Positions 55,864 to 64,000 of a stretch of DNA of 64,000 nt are shown here, piece after piece; the first letter of the stretch is position 1, and every line of letters starts with the position of its first letter. Location: NCBI RefSeq assembly GCF_028649455.1, contig NZ_JAQSIO010000003.1:558001-622000 (forward strand), in the 5' to 3' direction. The notes beneath the pieces are model-generated. The model had not been told where the DNA came from. It ran no database searches and worked only from the letters and a program-made list of their open reading frames with translations. Source of the stretch: Curvibacter microcysteis (lineage in GTDB: Bacteria; Pseudomonadota; Gammaproteobacteria; Burkholderiales; Burkholderiaceae_C). Made by a program: the position numbers and the translations under genes.

Positions 55864-57504
55864 TCAGATACCAGGCAATTGGTAGCCCGTGAGTTGTTCA
55901 CGGAGCCGTGTTTTGAGCATCTTGCCGGTCGCTCCCAAGGGGATGGATTCGACAAAAATCACGTCGTCGGGGATCTGCCATTTCGCGGTCTTGCCCTCGT
56001 AAAAGGTCAGCAGTTCTTCGCGGCTGACTTCGGCGCCTGGCTTCTTGACCACGGCGATCACCGGACGCTCATCCCACTTGGGATGGCGCATGCCAATGCA
56101 CGCGGCCATGGCAATGGCAGGGTGGCCCATGGCGATGTTCTCGATGTCGATGGAGCTGATCCATTCACCACCGGACTTGATCACGTCCTTGCTGCGGTCG
56201 GTGATCTGCATGAAACCGTCCGCGTCGATGGTGGCCACGTCGCCCGTGGGGAACCAGCCCCGGCCCTGCTTGTCGGCCACCAGCGGGCTGCCCTCACCCT
56301 TGTAGTAATTGGCCACGATCCAGGGGCCTTTGACCAGCAGGTCGCCGTAGGTCTTGCCATCCCAGGGCAGCTCTTCGCCATCGCCATCGATGATCTTCAT
56401 GTCCACACCGTAAATGGCCCGACCCTGCTTCATGCGGATCTTCATCTGCTCGTCCTTCGACAGGCCCAGGTGCTTGTTCTTGAGCGTGCACAGCGTGCCC
56501 AGGGGCGACATCTCGGTCATGCCCCAGGCGTGCAGCACCTCGACGCCGTAGTCGTCTTGGAAGGCGGTGATCATGGCCGGCGGGCAGGCTGAGCCGCCGA
56601 TCACGGTCCGGTTGAGGTGAGTGAACTTGAGGCCGCCCGGCTTCATGTGGCCCAGCAGCATCTGCCACACCGTGGGCACGCCGGCGGCGAAGGTCACGCC
56701 TTCGGCTTCGATCAGTTCATAGACCGACTTGCCGTCCAGTGCCGGGCCGGGGAACACCAGCTTGCAACCGGTCAACGGCGCCGAATAGGGCAAGCCCCAG
56801 GCGTTGACGTGGAACATGGGCACCACCGGCAGCACGGCGTCGCGGGCCGACAGGTTCATGACATCTGGCAGCGCTGCCGCGTAGGCGTGCAGCACGCTGG
56901 AGCGGTGGCTGTACAGCGCCGCCTTGGGGTTGCCGGTGGTGCCGCTGGTGTAGCACATGCTCGAGGCTGAGTTCTCGTCAAACTCCGGCCAGGCGTAATC
57001 GCTGCTTTGCTCGGCGATCCAGGCTTCGTAGCTGATCAGGCCGGGGATGCCGGTGTCGGCAGGCAGCTTGTCGGCGTCGCACAGGGCGATCCAACGCTTG
57101 ACCGTCGGGCAGCGCGCATGCACGGCCTGCACCAGGGGCAAGAAGGTGGTGTCAAAGCACAACACCTGGTCCTCGGCGTGGTTCATGATCCACGCGATCT
57201 GGTCGGGGTGCAGGCGCGGGTTGACGGTGTGCAGCACGCGGCCCGAGCCGCTGACGCCGAAGTAAAGCTCCAGGTGGCGGTAACCGTTCCAGGCCAGGGT
57301 GGCCACACGGTCGCTGAACTGAAGGCCCAAAGCTTCGATGGCGCGGGCCACCTGGCGCGAGCGCGAGGCCAGTTGGCGATAGGTGTAGCGGTGGATGTCG
57401 CCCTCGACACGGCGCGACACGATTTCACCGTCGCTGTGGTGGCGTTCGGCAAACTCCAGCAGGGAAGAAATCAAAAGGGGCTGGCTTTGCATGAGACCTA
57501 ACAT
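55864..57504 (-). CDS. AMP-forming acyl-CoA synthetase (medium/long chain, AlkK/DmdB-like)
   Basis: 546 residues. The AMP-binding P-loop is [20 protein letters not shown]; later motifs are [17 protein letters not shown] and [20 protein letters not shown]. The C-terminal catalytic Lys region is [18 protein letters not shown]. It activates a carboxylic acid to its CoA thioester. It is last on the leftward block side facing the Crp/Fnr-type regulator, which is divergent from it, and lies 126 bases downstream-facing of the importer genes. Confidence 0.93.
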   Translation of the reverse strand: MLGLMQSQPLLISSLLEFAERHHSDGEIVSRRVEGDIHRYTYRQLASRSRQVARAIEALGLQFSDRVATLAWNGYRHLELYFGVSGSGRVLHTVNPRLHPDQIAWIMNHAEDQVLCFDTTFLPLVQAVHARCPTVKRWIALCDADKLPADTGIPGLISYEAWIAEQSSDYAWPEFDENSASSMCYTSGTTGNPKAALYSHRSSVLHAYAAALPDVMNLSARDAVLPVVPMFHVNAWGLPYSAPLTGCKLVFPGPALDGKSVYELIEAEGVTFAAGVPTVWQMLLGHMKPGGLKFTHLNRTVIGGSACPPAMITAFQDDYGVEVLHAWGMTEMSPLGTLCTLKNKHLGLSKDEQMKIRMKQGRAIYGVDMKIIDGDGEELPWDGKTYGDLLVKGPWIVANYYKGEGSPLVADKQGRGWFPTGDVATIDADGFMQITDRSKDVIKSGGEWISSIDIENIAMGHPAIAMAACIGMRHPKWDERPVIAVVKKPGAEVSREELLTFYEGKTAKWQIPDDVIFVESIPLGATGKMLKTRLREQLTGYQLPGI

Positions 57505-57717
57505 GGTGGCTCCTGGAAGTTGGTCGTCTGAATGGTTGAAATCCCAAACCGCTGCCCCGGGTCAGAACAGCGCCCGGCACGCGGCGCAGCGGTTCTCTGA
57601 ATCATTCTGTCACCGCCACAAGCCTCACCCATTGAGGTCTGTCACGGGGGTTACTAATGTCGACCCGCGGCGGAGTCGCTGCAAGCGGTGTCGTCCAATT
57701 GACAGCTTGCTGGGGCT

Positions 57718-57736
57718 AACCCGAGGACGGGTTTTT
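57718..57736 (+). terminator. Small terminator-like hairpin in the leader of the Crp/Fnr-type gene
   Basis: AACCCG-AGGA-CGGGTT followed by five T residues (two of them in the stem) lies 39-57 bases before the regulator ATG. The stem is six base pairs. It could attenuate a longer leader transcript. Confidence 0.4.
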
Positions 57737-57774
57737 CCGGAGCGCTGCATTGACTTGCCCTCACAATCGGGCCC

Positions 57775-58503
57775 ATGTTGAACGGGATCGAAGCGATGGC
57801 GCGGCAGTTTCTGGCCGCCCAACCCTGGTTCGCCAGCCTGGCGCTGGACGAGCAGGCGCAGCTGCAGGCGGAAATCAGCACCTTCACGGCCCGCAAAGGC
57901 GAGGTGCTGCTGGCACAGGGGCAGCGAGCGGACGGTTGGTACGCCGTGTTGTCCGGTCTGGTGCTGCTGGAAAGCGAAGCCGAGGGCAACCGCCGCTCGG
58001 CCTTCATCGGCATGCCCGACGGCGAGTGGTTTGGTGAGGGCTCCGCCCTCAAAAACGAAGCCCGACGCTACAACGTGGTGGCCTTGCGCGACACCTGGTT
58101 GCTGTGCTTGCCCCAGGCGTCCTTTCAGCGTTTGCAGGCCCGGCACCTGCCCTTCAACCAGTTCTTGGTGCAACACCTCAACATGCGCCTGGGCCAGGCC
58201 ATGACCCTGATTGAAACCGGCCGGATGCGCTCGCCCGAGCAGCGCGTGGCGCTGTACCTGAGTCGCCAGTTCTGGCGCAGCACGCGGCAGCTCTACATCA
58301 CCCAGGACGAGTTGGGCAAGCTGGTGGGCCTGTCACGCCAGACCGTCAACCGCATCCTGCGCCAACTGGCCCAGCTGGACATCGTGGCCCTGGACCATGG
58401 CCGGGTCTTGATTCGCAGCGACGAGGCACTGAGCCGATTCATGGCCGGTGAGCTGAACGCCGAACCCGGCATCGGCACGGACAAAGTGCAGCCCCCCGGG
58501 TGA
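57775..58503 (+). CDS. Crp/Fnr-family transcriptional regulator without iron-sulfur cysteines
   Basis: 242 residues. The N-terminal cyclic-nucleotide-binding-like barrel covers about residues 25-130 ([31 protein letters not shown]). The HTH is [20 protein letters not shown] near residues 180-199. There is only one Cys, so this is not an FNR-type oxygen sensor. It is divergent from the acyl-CoA synthetase gene and likely regulates it or the selO-msrB cluster behind it. The effector is unknown. Confidence 0.9.
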   Translation: MLNGIEAMARQFLAAQPWFASLALDEQAQLQAEISTFTARKGEVLLAQGQRADGWYAVLSGLVLLESEAEGNRRSAFIGMPDGEWFGEGSALKNEARRYNVVALRDTWLLCLPQASFQRLQARHLPFNQFLVQHLNMRLGQAMTLIETGRMRSPEQRVALYLSRQFWRSTRQLYITQDELGKLVGLSRQTVNRILRQLAQLDIVALDHGRVLIRSDEALSRFMAGELNAEPGIGTDKVQPPG

Positions 58504-58586
58504 AGGCCGCCGCGTGCGTGCCGGGTGCGCCGCGGCCCCAAGCCCCTGACCCGCACAGGCCATTGGCGCTGCAGGACAATCCGACC

Positions 58587-60062
58587 ATGACCGACACCGT
58601 GACACCCCCTGCCAGCGCCGAAGCGGCCACGCCCACGGCCTGGCCCAGCCGCCTGGCTGACTTGGGCCCGGCCTTCTTCACCCACCTCCAACCCACGCCA
58701 CTGCCCCAAGCCCATTGGGTGGCGCACAGCCCCGCCGTGGCGCGCAGCCTGGGCCTGGACCCGGACTGGCTGGCATCGGAAGAGGCCTTGCAAGTCCTCA
58801 TCGGCAACGCCTTGCTCCCGGGCATGAAGCCTCTGGCCAGCGTCTACAGCGGGCACCAGTTCGGCGTGTGGGCCGGGCAACTGGGTGATGGCCGCGCCAT
58901 TTTGTTGGGCGAGACCCCCGCCGGCCATGAGCTGCAACTCAAGGGCAGCGGCCGCACCCCTTACTCGCGCGGTGGTGACGGCCGGGCCGTGTTGCGTTCC
59001 AGCATCCGTGAGTTTTTATGCAGCGAGGCCATGCATGGCCTGGGCATTCCGACCTCTCGGGCTTTGAGCGTGATCGGCTCTCCCGCGCCGGTGCGCCGTG
59101 AAACCATCGAGACCGCGGCGGTCGTGGCACGCAGTGCGCCCAGTTTCATCCGCTTCGGCCATTTCGAGCACTTTGCGGCCCGCAACGACCTGGTGTCGTT
59201 GCGCCAATTGGCTGATCAGGTCATGGACCAGCATTTCCCCGCGTGCCGCACGCACCCGCGCTGGCCGGGGCAGCCCTACGCCGCCCTGCTGGAAGCGGTG
59301 AGCGAACGCACAGCCCATCTGCTGGCCCAGTGGCAGGCAGTGGGCTTTTGCCATGGCGTGATGAACACCGACAACATGAGCATCCTGGGCCTGACCCTGG
59401 ACTACGGGCCGTTTCAATTTCTGGACGGCTTTGACCCGGGCCATGTCTGCAACCACAGCGACACCCAGGGCCGCTACGCCCACAACAAACAGCCCAACAT
59501 CGCCTACTGGAACCTGTTCTGCCTCGCCCAAGCCCTGCTGCCCTTGATTGGCGAAGAAGACACCGCCGTGGCCGCGCTGGAATCTTACAAAACGGTGTAT
59601 CCCGCCGCCTTCGAGGCCTGCCTGCGCGCCAAGCTGGGTTGGCACCAAGGCGCGCAAGGCGACACCGAACTGATCGAGACCCTGCTGCAAATGCTGGCCC
59701 GCCACCGGGTGGACTACACCATCTTCTGGCGCCGTTTGAGCCACGCCGTGGCCAGCGGCGACTTTGAGCCGGTGCGTGACCTGATCCTGGACCGAGCCGC
59801 CTTTGACGACTGGCGCCAACGCTACCTGGCCCGCGCCCAGGCCCCGGACGCCGCGCTGATGCTGCGCAGCAACCCCAAGTTCGTTTTGCGCAACCATTTG
59901 GGCGAGCAGGCCATTCGCAAGGCCCAGAATCAGGACTTTTCGGAGGTGCAGACCTTGCTGAAACTGCTGGAGCGCCCATTTGAGGAGCATCCCGGCTTTG
60001 AGGCCTATGCCGACTTCCCGCCCGACTGGGCTTCTTCCATCGAAATCAGCTGTTCATCATGA
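58587..60062 (+). CDS. selO: Protein adenylyltransferase SelO (YdiU)
   Basis: 491 residues from ATG 58587, with AGGAC upstream; the GTG overlapping the previous stop (58500) gives a non-homologous extension. It is a pseudokinase that transfers AMP to Ser, Thr or Tyr of proteins, with links to redox stress. Signatures are [54 protein letters not shown] and [20 protein letters not shown], which contains the catalytic Asp region. Typical C-terminal selenocysteine is absent; the end reads SSIEISCSS, with Cys near the position used in eukaryotic forms. It overlaps msrB by four bases. Confidence 0.95.
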   Translation: MTDTVTPPASAEAATPTAWPSRLADLGPAFFTHLQPTPLPQAHWVAHSPAVARSLGLDPDWLASEEALQVLIGNALLPGMKPLASVYSGHQFGVWAGQLGDGRAILLGETPAGHELQLKGSGRTPYSRGGDGRAVLRSSIREFLCSEAMHGLGIPTSRALSVIGSPAPVRRETIETAAVVARSAPSFIRFGHFEHFAARNDLVSLRQLADQVMDQHFPACRTHPRWPGQPYAALLEAVSERTAHLLAQWQAVGFCHGVMNTDNMSILGLTLDYGPFQFLDGFDPGHVCNHSDTQGRYAHNKQPNIAYWNLFCLAQALLPLIGEEDTAVAALESYKTVYPAAFEACLRAKLGWHQGAQGDTELIETLLQMLARHRVDYTIFWRRLSHAVASGDFEPVRDLILDRAAFDDWRQRYLARAQAPDAALMLRSNPKFVLRNHLGEQAIRKAQNQDFSEVQTLLKLLERPFEEHPGFEAYADFPPDWASSIEISCSS

Positions 60063-60466
60063 AAATCCACAAGACCGATGCCGAATGGCAAGCCGAACTG
60101 GCCGCGAAAGGCGCTGAACCTGGCGCCTTCCAGATCACCCGCCGAGCAGCCACGGAGCGCCCCTTCACCGGCAAGTACGAAGCCCATTGGGCCGATGGCA
60201 GCTACCACTGCATCTGCTGCGGCCACAAGCTGTTTGATTCGGCGACCAAGTTCGACGCCGGCTGCGGCTGGCCCAGCTTCTACCAGGCCGCTGAAGCCGG
60301 CGCGATCGAAGAGATCGTGGACCGCAGCCACGGCATGGTCCGCACCGAAACGGTTTGTGCACAATGCGGGGCTCACCTGGGCCATGTCTTTGAAGACGGC
60401 CCAGCCCCCACGGGTCTGCGCTATTGCATGAACTCGGCCTCGCTCAACTTTGAAGCTCAAGAATGA
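60059..60466 (+). CDS. msrB: Peptide-methionine (R)-S-oxide reductase
   Basis: 135 residues, normal MsrB. Zinc cysteines are Cys51, Cys54, Cys100 and Cys103 ([20 protein letters not shown]). The catalytic Cys is Cys123 in [12 protein letters not shown], and a candidate resolving Cys is Cys69 in [10 protein letters not shown]. It repairs R-methionine sulfoxide in the cytoplasm. It overlaps selO and yciB by four bases each, so the run is translationally coupled. Confidence 0.97.
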   Translation: MKIHKTDAEWQAELAAKGAEPGAFQITRRAATERPFTGKYEAHWADGSYHCICCGHKLFDSATKFDAGCGWPSFYQAAEAGAIEEIVDRSHGMVRTETVCAQCGAHLGHVFEDGPAPTGLRYCMNSASLNFEAQE

Positions 60467-61014
60467 AGCTGCTCCTCGATTTTTTCCCGATCATCCTGTT
60501 CTTTGCCGCCTTCAAGTACGCCGGTATCTATGTGGCCACAGGCATCGCCATCGTTGCCACCATCGCCCAGATCGCCTACCTGCGCTTCAAGACCGGTAAG
60601 GTGGAACCCATGCAGTGGATCAGCCTGGGCGTGATCGTGCTGTTTGGCGGCGCCACGCTGATCTCGCACAACGACACGTTCATCAAATGGAAGCCCACCG
60701 TGCTGTACTGGCTGATGGGCTCGGCCCTGCTGCTGGGGCAGTTGCTGTTCCGCAAGAACCTGCTCAAGACCTTGATGGGCGCGCAAATGCAAATGCCCGA
60801 CGAGGCCTGGCGCCTGGCCAACTGGAGCTGGGTGGCGTTTTTTGCCGCCATGGGCTGCCTCAACCTGTGGGTGGCCTACAACTTCGACACCGACACCTGG
60901 GTCAACTTCAAGTTGTTCGGCGGCATGGGTCTGATGTTTGTCTTTGTCATCGGCCAAGCCCTTTTCCTGTCGCGCTACATGAAGGGCGACGATCAAGCCA
61001 AGGCCCCCGAATGA
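60463..61014 (+). CDS. yciB: Inner membrane protein YciB (septation protein A)
   Basis: 183 residues with five hydrophobic segments; the N-terminus [20 protein letters not shown] and the central [19 protein letters not shown] are characteristic. It acts in cell envelope and septum synthesis. It overlaps msrB and bolA by four bases. Confidence 0.95.
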   Translation: MKLLLDFFPIILFFAAFKYAGIYVATGIAIVATIAQIAYLRFKTGKVEPMQWISLGVIVLFGGATLISHNDTFIKWKPTVLYWLMGSALLLGQLLFRKNLLKTLMGAQMQMPDEAWRLANWSWVAFFAAMGCLNLWVAYNFDTDTWVNFKLFGGMGLMFVFVIGQALFLSRYMKGDDQAKAPE

Positions 61015-61298
61015 CCCAGCAAGCCCCTCAAGTGGGTCTGGGCGTCACGGCCCCGGCCCTCCATGCCCGGCTGCAAGCCGTGCTGCAAACCACCGCCTTG
61101 GAGGTGCTCGACGAAAGCGCGGCCCATGCCGGCCATGTCGGCGCCAACGGCAGCGGTTTTGGCACCCATTTCCGGGTGCGCATTGCCAGTCCCGCATTTA
61201 CGGGCTGTTCACGCGTGGCACAGCATCGCCTTGTGTATGATGCGCTGCGAGATTTCATGGACCAGGGCTTGCACGCCATCGCCATTGAAGTGCTTTGA
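61011..61298 (+). CDS. bolA: BolA family protein
   Basis: 95 residues from ATG 61011, overlapping the yciB stop (ATGA). The BolA fold is seen in ALHARLQAVLQTTALEVLDE, GFGTHFRVRIASPAF and RVAQHRLVYDALRDFMDQGL. The conserved His (FGTHFRV and QHRLVYDAL) is present. BolA proteins act with monothiol glutaredoxins in iron-sulfur handling or as stress transcription factors. Confidence 0.93.
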   Translation: MTQQAPQVGLGVTAPALHARLQAVLQTTALEVLDESAAHAGHVGANGSGFGTHFRVRIASPAFTGCSRVAQHRLVYDALRDFMDQGLHAIAIEVL

Positions 61299-61368
61299 AC
61301 GCCCGCAAGGCTTGTCATTCCATCGGGTTGAGACAACCCACCATCTCCGGATTTTCTGAGGAACAAGG

Positions 61369-62154
61369 ATGAAGAAACTGTGTCTGGGCAGCGTTGCTGC
61401 TGCTGTTATCGCCGTCACGCTGGCCCTGCCCGCATCGGCTCAAAACATCGCCATCGTGAACGGCAAGGCTGTTCCGAAATCCCGCGCTGACGCGCTGGCT
61501 CTGCAAGTGACCCGCTCGGGCCGCCCAGTGACGCCTGAACTCGAAGGCCAAATCAAGGAAGAAGTGATCGCTCGCGAGATCTTCATGCAAGAAGCCCAGA
61601 AGTGGAGCCTGGACACCAGCGACGAGTACAAGACCCAACTCGAACTGGCCCGTCAGACCATCCTGATCCGTGAACTGTTCTCCGAATACCAAAAGAAGAA
61701 CCCCGTCACCGACGAAGAAGTCAAGGCGGAGTACGACAAGTTCGTGGCGGCCAACGGCGGCAAGGAATACAAGGCTCGCCACATCCTGGTCGAGAAGGAA
61801 AGCGACGCCAAGGACATCATCGCCCGCCTGAAGAAGGGTGCGAAGTTCGAAGACATCGCCAAGAAGCAATCCAAGGACCCCGGTTCGGGCGCCAAGGGGG
61901 GTGATCTGGATTGGGCCAACCCAGGCAACTACGTGAAGGAATTCACCGAAGCCCTGCTCAAGCTCAACAAGGGCCAAACCACCGACGCACCGGTGCAAAG
62001 CCAGTTCGGTTGGCACGTCATCCGCCTGGACGATGTGCGCCAAGCCCAACTGCCCAAGTTCGACGAAGTGAAGCCGCAAATCGCCCAGCAACTGCAACAG
62101 CAAAAGCTGTCCAAGTTCCAGGAAGACCTGCGCGCCAAGGCCAAGGTCGAGTAA
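61369..62154 (+). CDS. Periplasmic parvulin-type peptidyl-prolyl isomerase
   Basis: 261 residues. Signal peptide MKKLCLGSVAAAVIAVTLAL ends PASAQ. A SurA/PrsA-like chaperone N-terminal region covers about residues 26-130 and a parvulin PPIase domain 130-235 (YKARHILVEKESDAKDIIAR; GDLDWANPGNYVKEF; TDAPVQSQFGWHVIRLDD). It assists folding of envelope proteins. GAGGAACAAGG precedes the ATG. It is last in the selO-msrB-yciB-bolA run and is followed by a strong terminator. Confidence 0.95.
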   Translation: MKKLCLGSVAAAVIAVTLALPASAQNIAIVNGKAVPKSRADALALQVTRSGRPVTPELEGQIKEEVIAREIFMQEAQKWSLDTSDEYKTQLELARQTILIRELFSEYQKKNPVTDEEVKAEYDKFVAANGGKEYKARHILVEKESDAKDIIARLKKGAKFEDIAKKQSKDPGSGAKGGDLDWANPGNYVKEFTEALLKLNKGQTTDAPVQSQFGWHVIRLDDVRQAQLPKFDEVKPQIAQQLQQQKLSKFQEDLRAKAKVE

Positions 62155-62171
62155 TCGGTTCTTGCCTCGTG

Positions 62172-62197
62172 AAAAGCGGCCCTCGGGCCGCTTTTTT
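62172..62197 (+). terminator. Rho-independent terminator after the parvulin gene
   Basis: AAAAGCGGCCC-TC-GGGCCGCTTTTTT gives a long GC stem with six T residues after it. The A run on the left side makes it work on the minus strand too, so it may also end the DUF1624 transcript. Confidence 0.9.
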
Positions 62198-62240
62198 CAT
62201 GCCCGCTCACGGGGCCGCAGGGGCTCTCCAGCCCAGGGCT

Positions 62241-62981
62241 TCAGGTCTGGCAGGCACGCCAGGCCATCAAGGCGCCCAGCATCACTGGCTGATGCAGCAT
62301 GTACCAACTCAGGCTGTGCCGGCCACACCAGGCCAAGACCTGCGTCAGCCCCCCGCCTTGCCAGGCCATCAGGCGGGGTTGGCGACGCAGCAGCCACTGC
62401 CCCACCGCCAGGCCCCACAACATCACAGCCAGCCAGGGCAGCACGGGCACATAGTCCTCGGTGACGGGCTTGTGCGCGATCAGCCCGAGCACATTGAAGG
62501 GCTTGGCGTCCAGCCAGGCCAGCGCGGGCCAGGTCTGGTGCAGCGCTTCGGCGCCCCAGCCTGCGGCCAGCGCCAGGGCCCCCAAGGGCCACAGCCAGGC
62601 ACCCCGGCCGGCGATGAGGCGTGCCACGATCAACATCACCGCCAAGCCGTGCAGCACCCCGAAGTAAATGAAGCTGTTGGGAAACATCCACCAGGACCCC
62701 AGGCTGACCAGGCACGCACACCCCGCCACCTGCACCCAGCGACGCCCGAACCGGCGCCAGGTCTGGCCCTGCGCCACCGCCACCGACTGCCCCAGGCCGG
62801 CGCACAGCAGAAACAGGCTCACGATCAGTGTGCGCTGCACGGTCCAGAACGGATCCTGAAGAAAGTTCTGCCGGATCCAGCCCAGGTGATTGAGGTCATA
62901 CGCGAAGTGGTAGGCCGTCATCCACCACAGGGCCAGGCCCCGCAGGGCATCAATCGCTTGCAAACGCGGGCTTGATTTCAT
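62241..62981 (-). CDS. DUF1624 (YeiB-like/heparan acetyltransferase-type) membrane protein
   Basis: 246 residues with about seven membrane segments. The N-terminus RLQAIDALRGLALWWMTAYH contains the conserved Asp-x-x-Arg-Gly motif of the acyltransferase-like DUF1624 group. The C-terminal CGRHSLSWYMLHQPVML is also typical. The substrate is unknown. It converges on the parvulin gene across the bidirectional terminator. Confidence 0.88.
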   Translation of the reverse strand: MKSSPRLQAIDALRGLALWWMTAYHFAYDLNHLGWIRQNFLQDPFWTVQRTLIVSLFLLCAGLGQSVAVAQGQTWRRFGRRWVQVAGCACLVSLGSWWMFPNSFIYFGVLHGLAVMLIVARLIAGRGAWLWPLGALALAAGWGAEALHQTWPALAWLDAKPFNVLGLIAHKPVTEDYVPVLPWLAVMLWGLAVGQWLLRRQPRLMAWQGGGLTQVLAWCGRHSLSWYMLHQPVMLGALMAWRACQT

Positions 62982-63073
62982 GGGCGAAGTGTAGGGGCAT
63001 GGCGGGCCCCGATTGACGACCGGAGGATGGCCCGTTTCAATGGGCGGTCAACAACCCACCCAGAGACACCACC

Positions 63074-63928
63074 ATGCGACTGCTTGATTGCCTAGCCTCC
63101 ACCCGCACCCTGACCCGCCGCCTGCTCCTGGGGGCTGCCCTGTTAGGCGCTGCAGGCCTCGCAGCTGCCCAAGGCACGGGCAAGACCGAGGTGCTGTGGC
63201 TGGGGCAAGCGGCGGCACGCGTCACCACGCCGGGCGGCAAGGTCATCATGATCGACCCCTGGCTGACCTCCAACCCCAAGACCCCGGCCGACTTCAAGAA
63301 GCTCGAAGCCCTGGGCAAGATCGACCTGATCCTGGTCACACACGGCCACTTCGACCACTTCGCCGACGCCCCCGCGCTGGCCCAAATGCACAAGGCGCCC
63401 ATGTATGGCCCCGCTGGCATGAACCAAAGCATCACCTCGCTGGGGATCCTGCCCGTCGAGCTGGCCCCGCGGTTCGGCAAGGGCGGCACCATCAGTCCCT
63501 TTGGCGCCGGGGGCGTGAAGATCACGGCGGTGCATGCCGAGCACTCGTCCGAGGTGGTCTGGAAGAACCCCGCCACCAACAAGGATGAAACCCATGTCGG
63601 CGGAGAACCGGTCGGCTTCATCCTGGAGATGGAAAACGGCTTCAAGATCTGGCACATGGGCGATACCGCCGTGTTTGGTGACATGGCCTTGATTGGCCGC
63701 ATGTACAAGCCCGACCTGGTGCTGATCCCCATTGGCGGCCACTTCGTCATGAACCCGGCCGACGCCGCCATGGCCGTGCGCGACATGATCAAGCCCCGCT
63801 ACGCCTTGCCCATCCACTACGGCACCACCCCGGTGCTGCGCGGCACGCCAGCCGAATTCAAAGAGGCCCTGGGCCAAGGAGGCGCCCAGATGCTGGTGGT
63901 CGAGCCGGGCCAGAAAGTCGAGTTCTAA
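63074..63928 (+). CDS. Exported metallo-beta-lactamase-fold hydrolase (UPF0173 type)
   Basis: 284 residues. The N-terminus TLTRRLLLGAALLGAAGLAA has twin Arg and a hydrophobic core, a possible Tat signal, with cleavage near LAAAQ. The metal motif is LVTHGHFDHFADAP (His-x-His-x-Asp-His), followed by ITAVHAEHSSE, IWHMGDTAVFGDM and LPIHYGTTP. It resembles cytoplasmic UPF0173 hydrolases but is exported. Substrate unknown. A perfect-looking long hairpin follows the stop. Confidence 0.9.
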   Translation: MRLLDCLASTRTLTRRLLLGAALLGAAGLAAAQGTGKTEVLWLGQAAARVTTPGGKVIMIDPWLTSNPKTPADFKKLEALGKIDLILVTHGHFDHFADAPALAQMHKAPMYGPAGMNQSITSLGILPVELAPRFGKGGTISPFGAGGVKITAVHAEHSSEVVWKNPATNKDETHVGGEPVGFILEMENGFKIWHMGDTAVFGDMALIGRMYKPDLVLIPIGGHFVMNPADAAMAVRDMIKPRYALPIHYGTTPVLRGTPAEFKEALGQGGAQMLVVEPGQKVEF

Positions 63929-63938
63929 GCCGCATCGC

Positions 63939-63972
63939 CAGGGCACCAGGCCGGCTCCGGCTTGGTGCCCTG
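63939..63972 (+). terminator. Long hairpin after the exported hydrolase gene, no U tract
   Basis: CAGGGCACCA pairs with TGGTGCCCTG (63939-63948 with 63963-63972), and GCCGG with CCGGC inside it, separated by one wobble pair. The structure is strong, but the following AGATGG is not a U tract. It may work with Rho or stabilise the 3' end. Confidence 0.5.
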
Positions 63973-64000
63973 AGATGGATCAAGAAGACCGCCGCTGGCG

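Noticed and set aside
63980-64000. Possible 3' end of a leftward gene at the right edge
   Set aside because: A TGA in a minus-strand frame occurs at 63980-63982, and another frame is open into the hairpin, but 20 bases are too few to support a gene.

Overview
The window looks like chromosomal DNA of a high-GC betaproteobacterium, order Burkholderiales, most probably a Comamonadaceae-type organism. The evidence is the GC-rich third codon positions, the protein sequences (PurL, GlnD, Tex, LivFGHMK, Crp/Fnr family) and familiar local gene orders such as mltG-tmk-holB-pilZ-tatD and msrB-yciB-bolA-ppi. No rRNA, tRNA, CRISPR array or insertion sequence was seen. Almost all of the window is coding.

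Layout. 1-4 kb: a leftward set map, glnD and a GreA/B-like gene cut by the window edge. 4.2-8.2 kb: purL. 8.5-10.5 kb: a chemoreceptor with an FNR-type box upstream. 10.6-14.9 kb: an accessory stretch with a glutathione S-transferase, a lower-GC methyltransferase, and a divergent pair of a tyrosine recombinase and a KfrA-like coiled-coil DNA-binding protein, with AT-rich repeats and a pentanucleotide tandem repeat. 14.9-21.7 kb: leftward housekeeping genes dinG, an ankyrin protein, tatD, pilZ, holB, tmk and mltG, then ygfZ to the right. 22.8-34.7 kb: an O-antigen-ligase-like membrane protein in an operon with a thioesterase-acetyltransferase fusion and an esterase, then an iron-type alcohol dehydrogenase, patatin, HDOD protein, Tex and a CPA2 cation antiporter. 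35.3-37.3 kb: an AT-richer island with a LysM/lytic-transglycosylase protein lacking a signal peptide, a small exported cysteine-rich protein directly behind it, and the remains of an acetyltransferase gene. A bactofilin gene follows.

38-57.5 kb is a nearly continuous leftward block for acyl-CoA metabolism: two short-chain dehydrogenases, a GST, an MDR reductase, a PaaI-type thioesterase, a long acyl-CoA dehydrogenase, a thiolase, a FadB-like multifunctional enzyme, a complete LivFGHMK-type ABC importer and an acyl-CoA synthetase. Together they could import an organic or fatty acid, activate it to the CoA ester and degrade it by beta-oxidation. A near-perfect palindrome lies in front of the FadB-like gene, and a transcription terminator separates the binding-protein gene from the rest of the importer. 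A Crp/Fnr-type regulator is divergent from the synthetase and opens a rightward cluster of selO, msrB, yciB, bolA and a periplasmic parvulin, suggesting redox and protein-repair roles. The window ends with a DUF1624 membrane protein and an exported metallo-beta-lactamase-fold hydrolase.

The most unusual items are the candidate peptidoglycan-targeting toxin/immunity-like pair (35.3-36.6 kb), the recombinase-KfrA module with a shared AT-rich motif on both sides of the kfrA-like gene, and map and ygfZ promoters whose geometry predicts leaderless transcripts. All functional statements are from reading the sequence; no database search was run.
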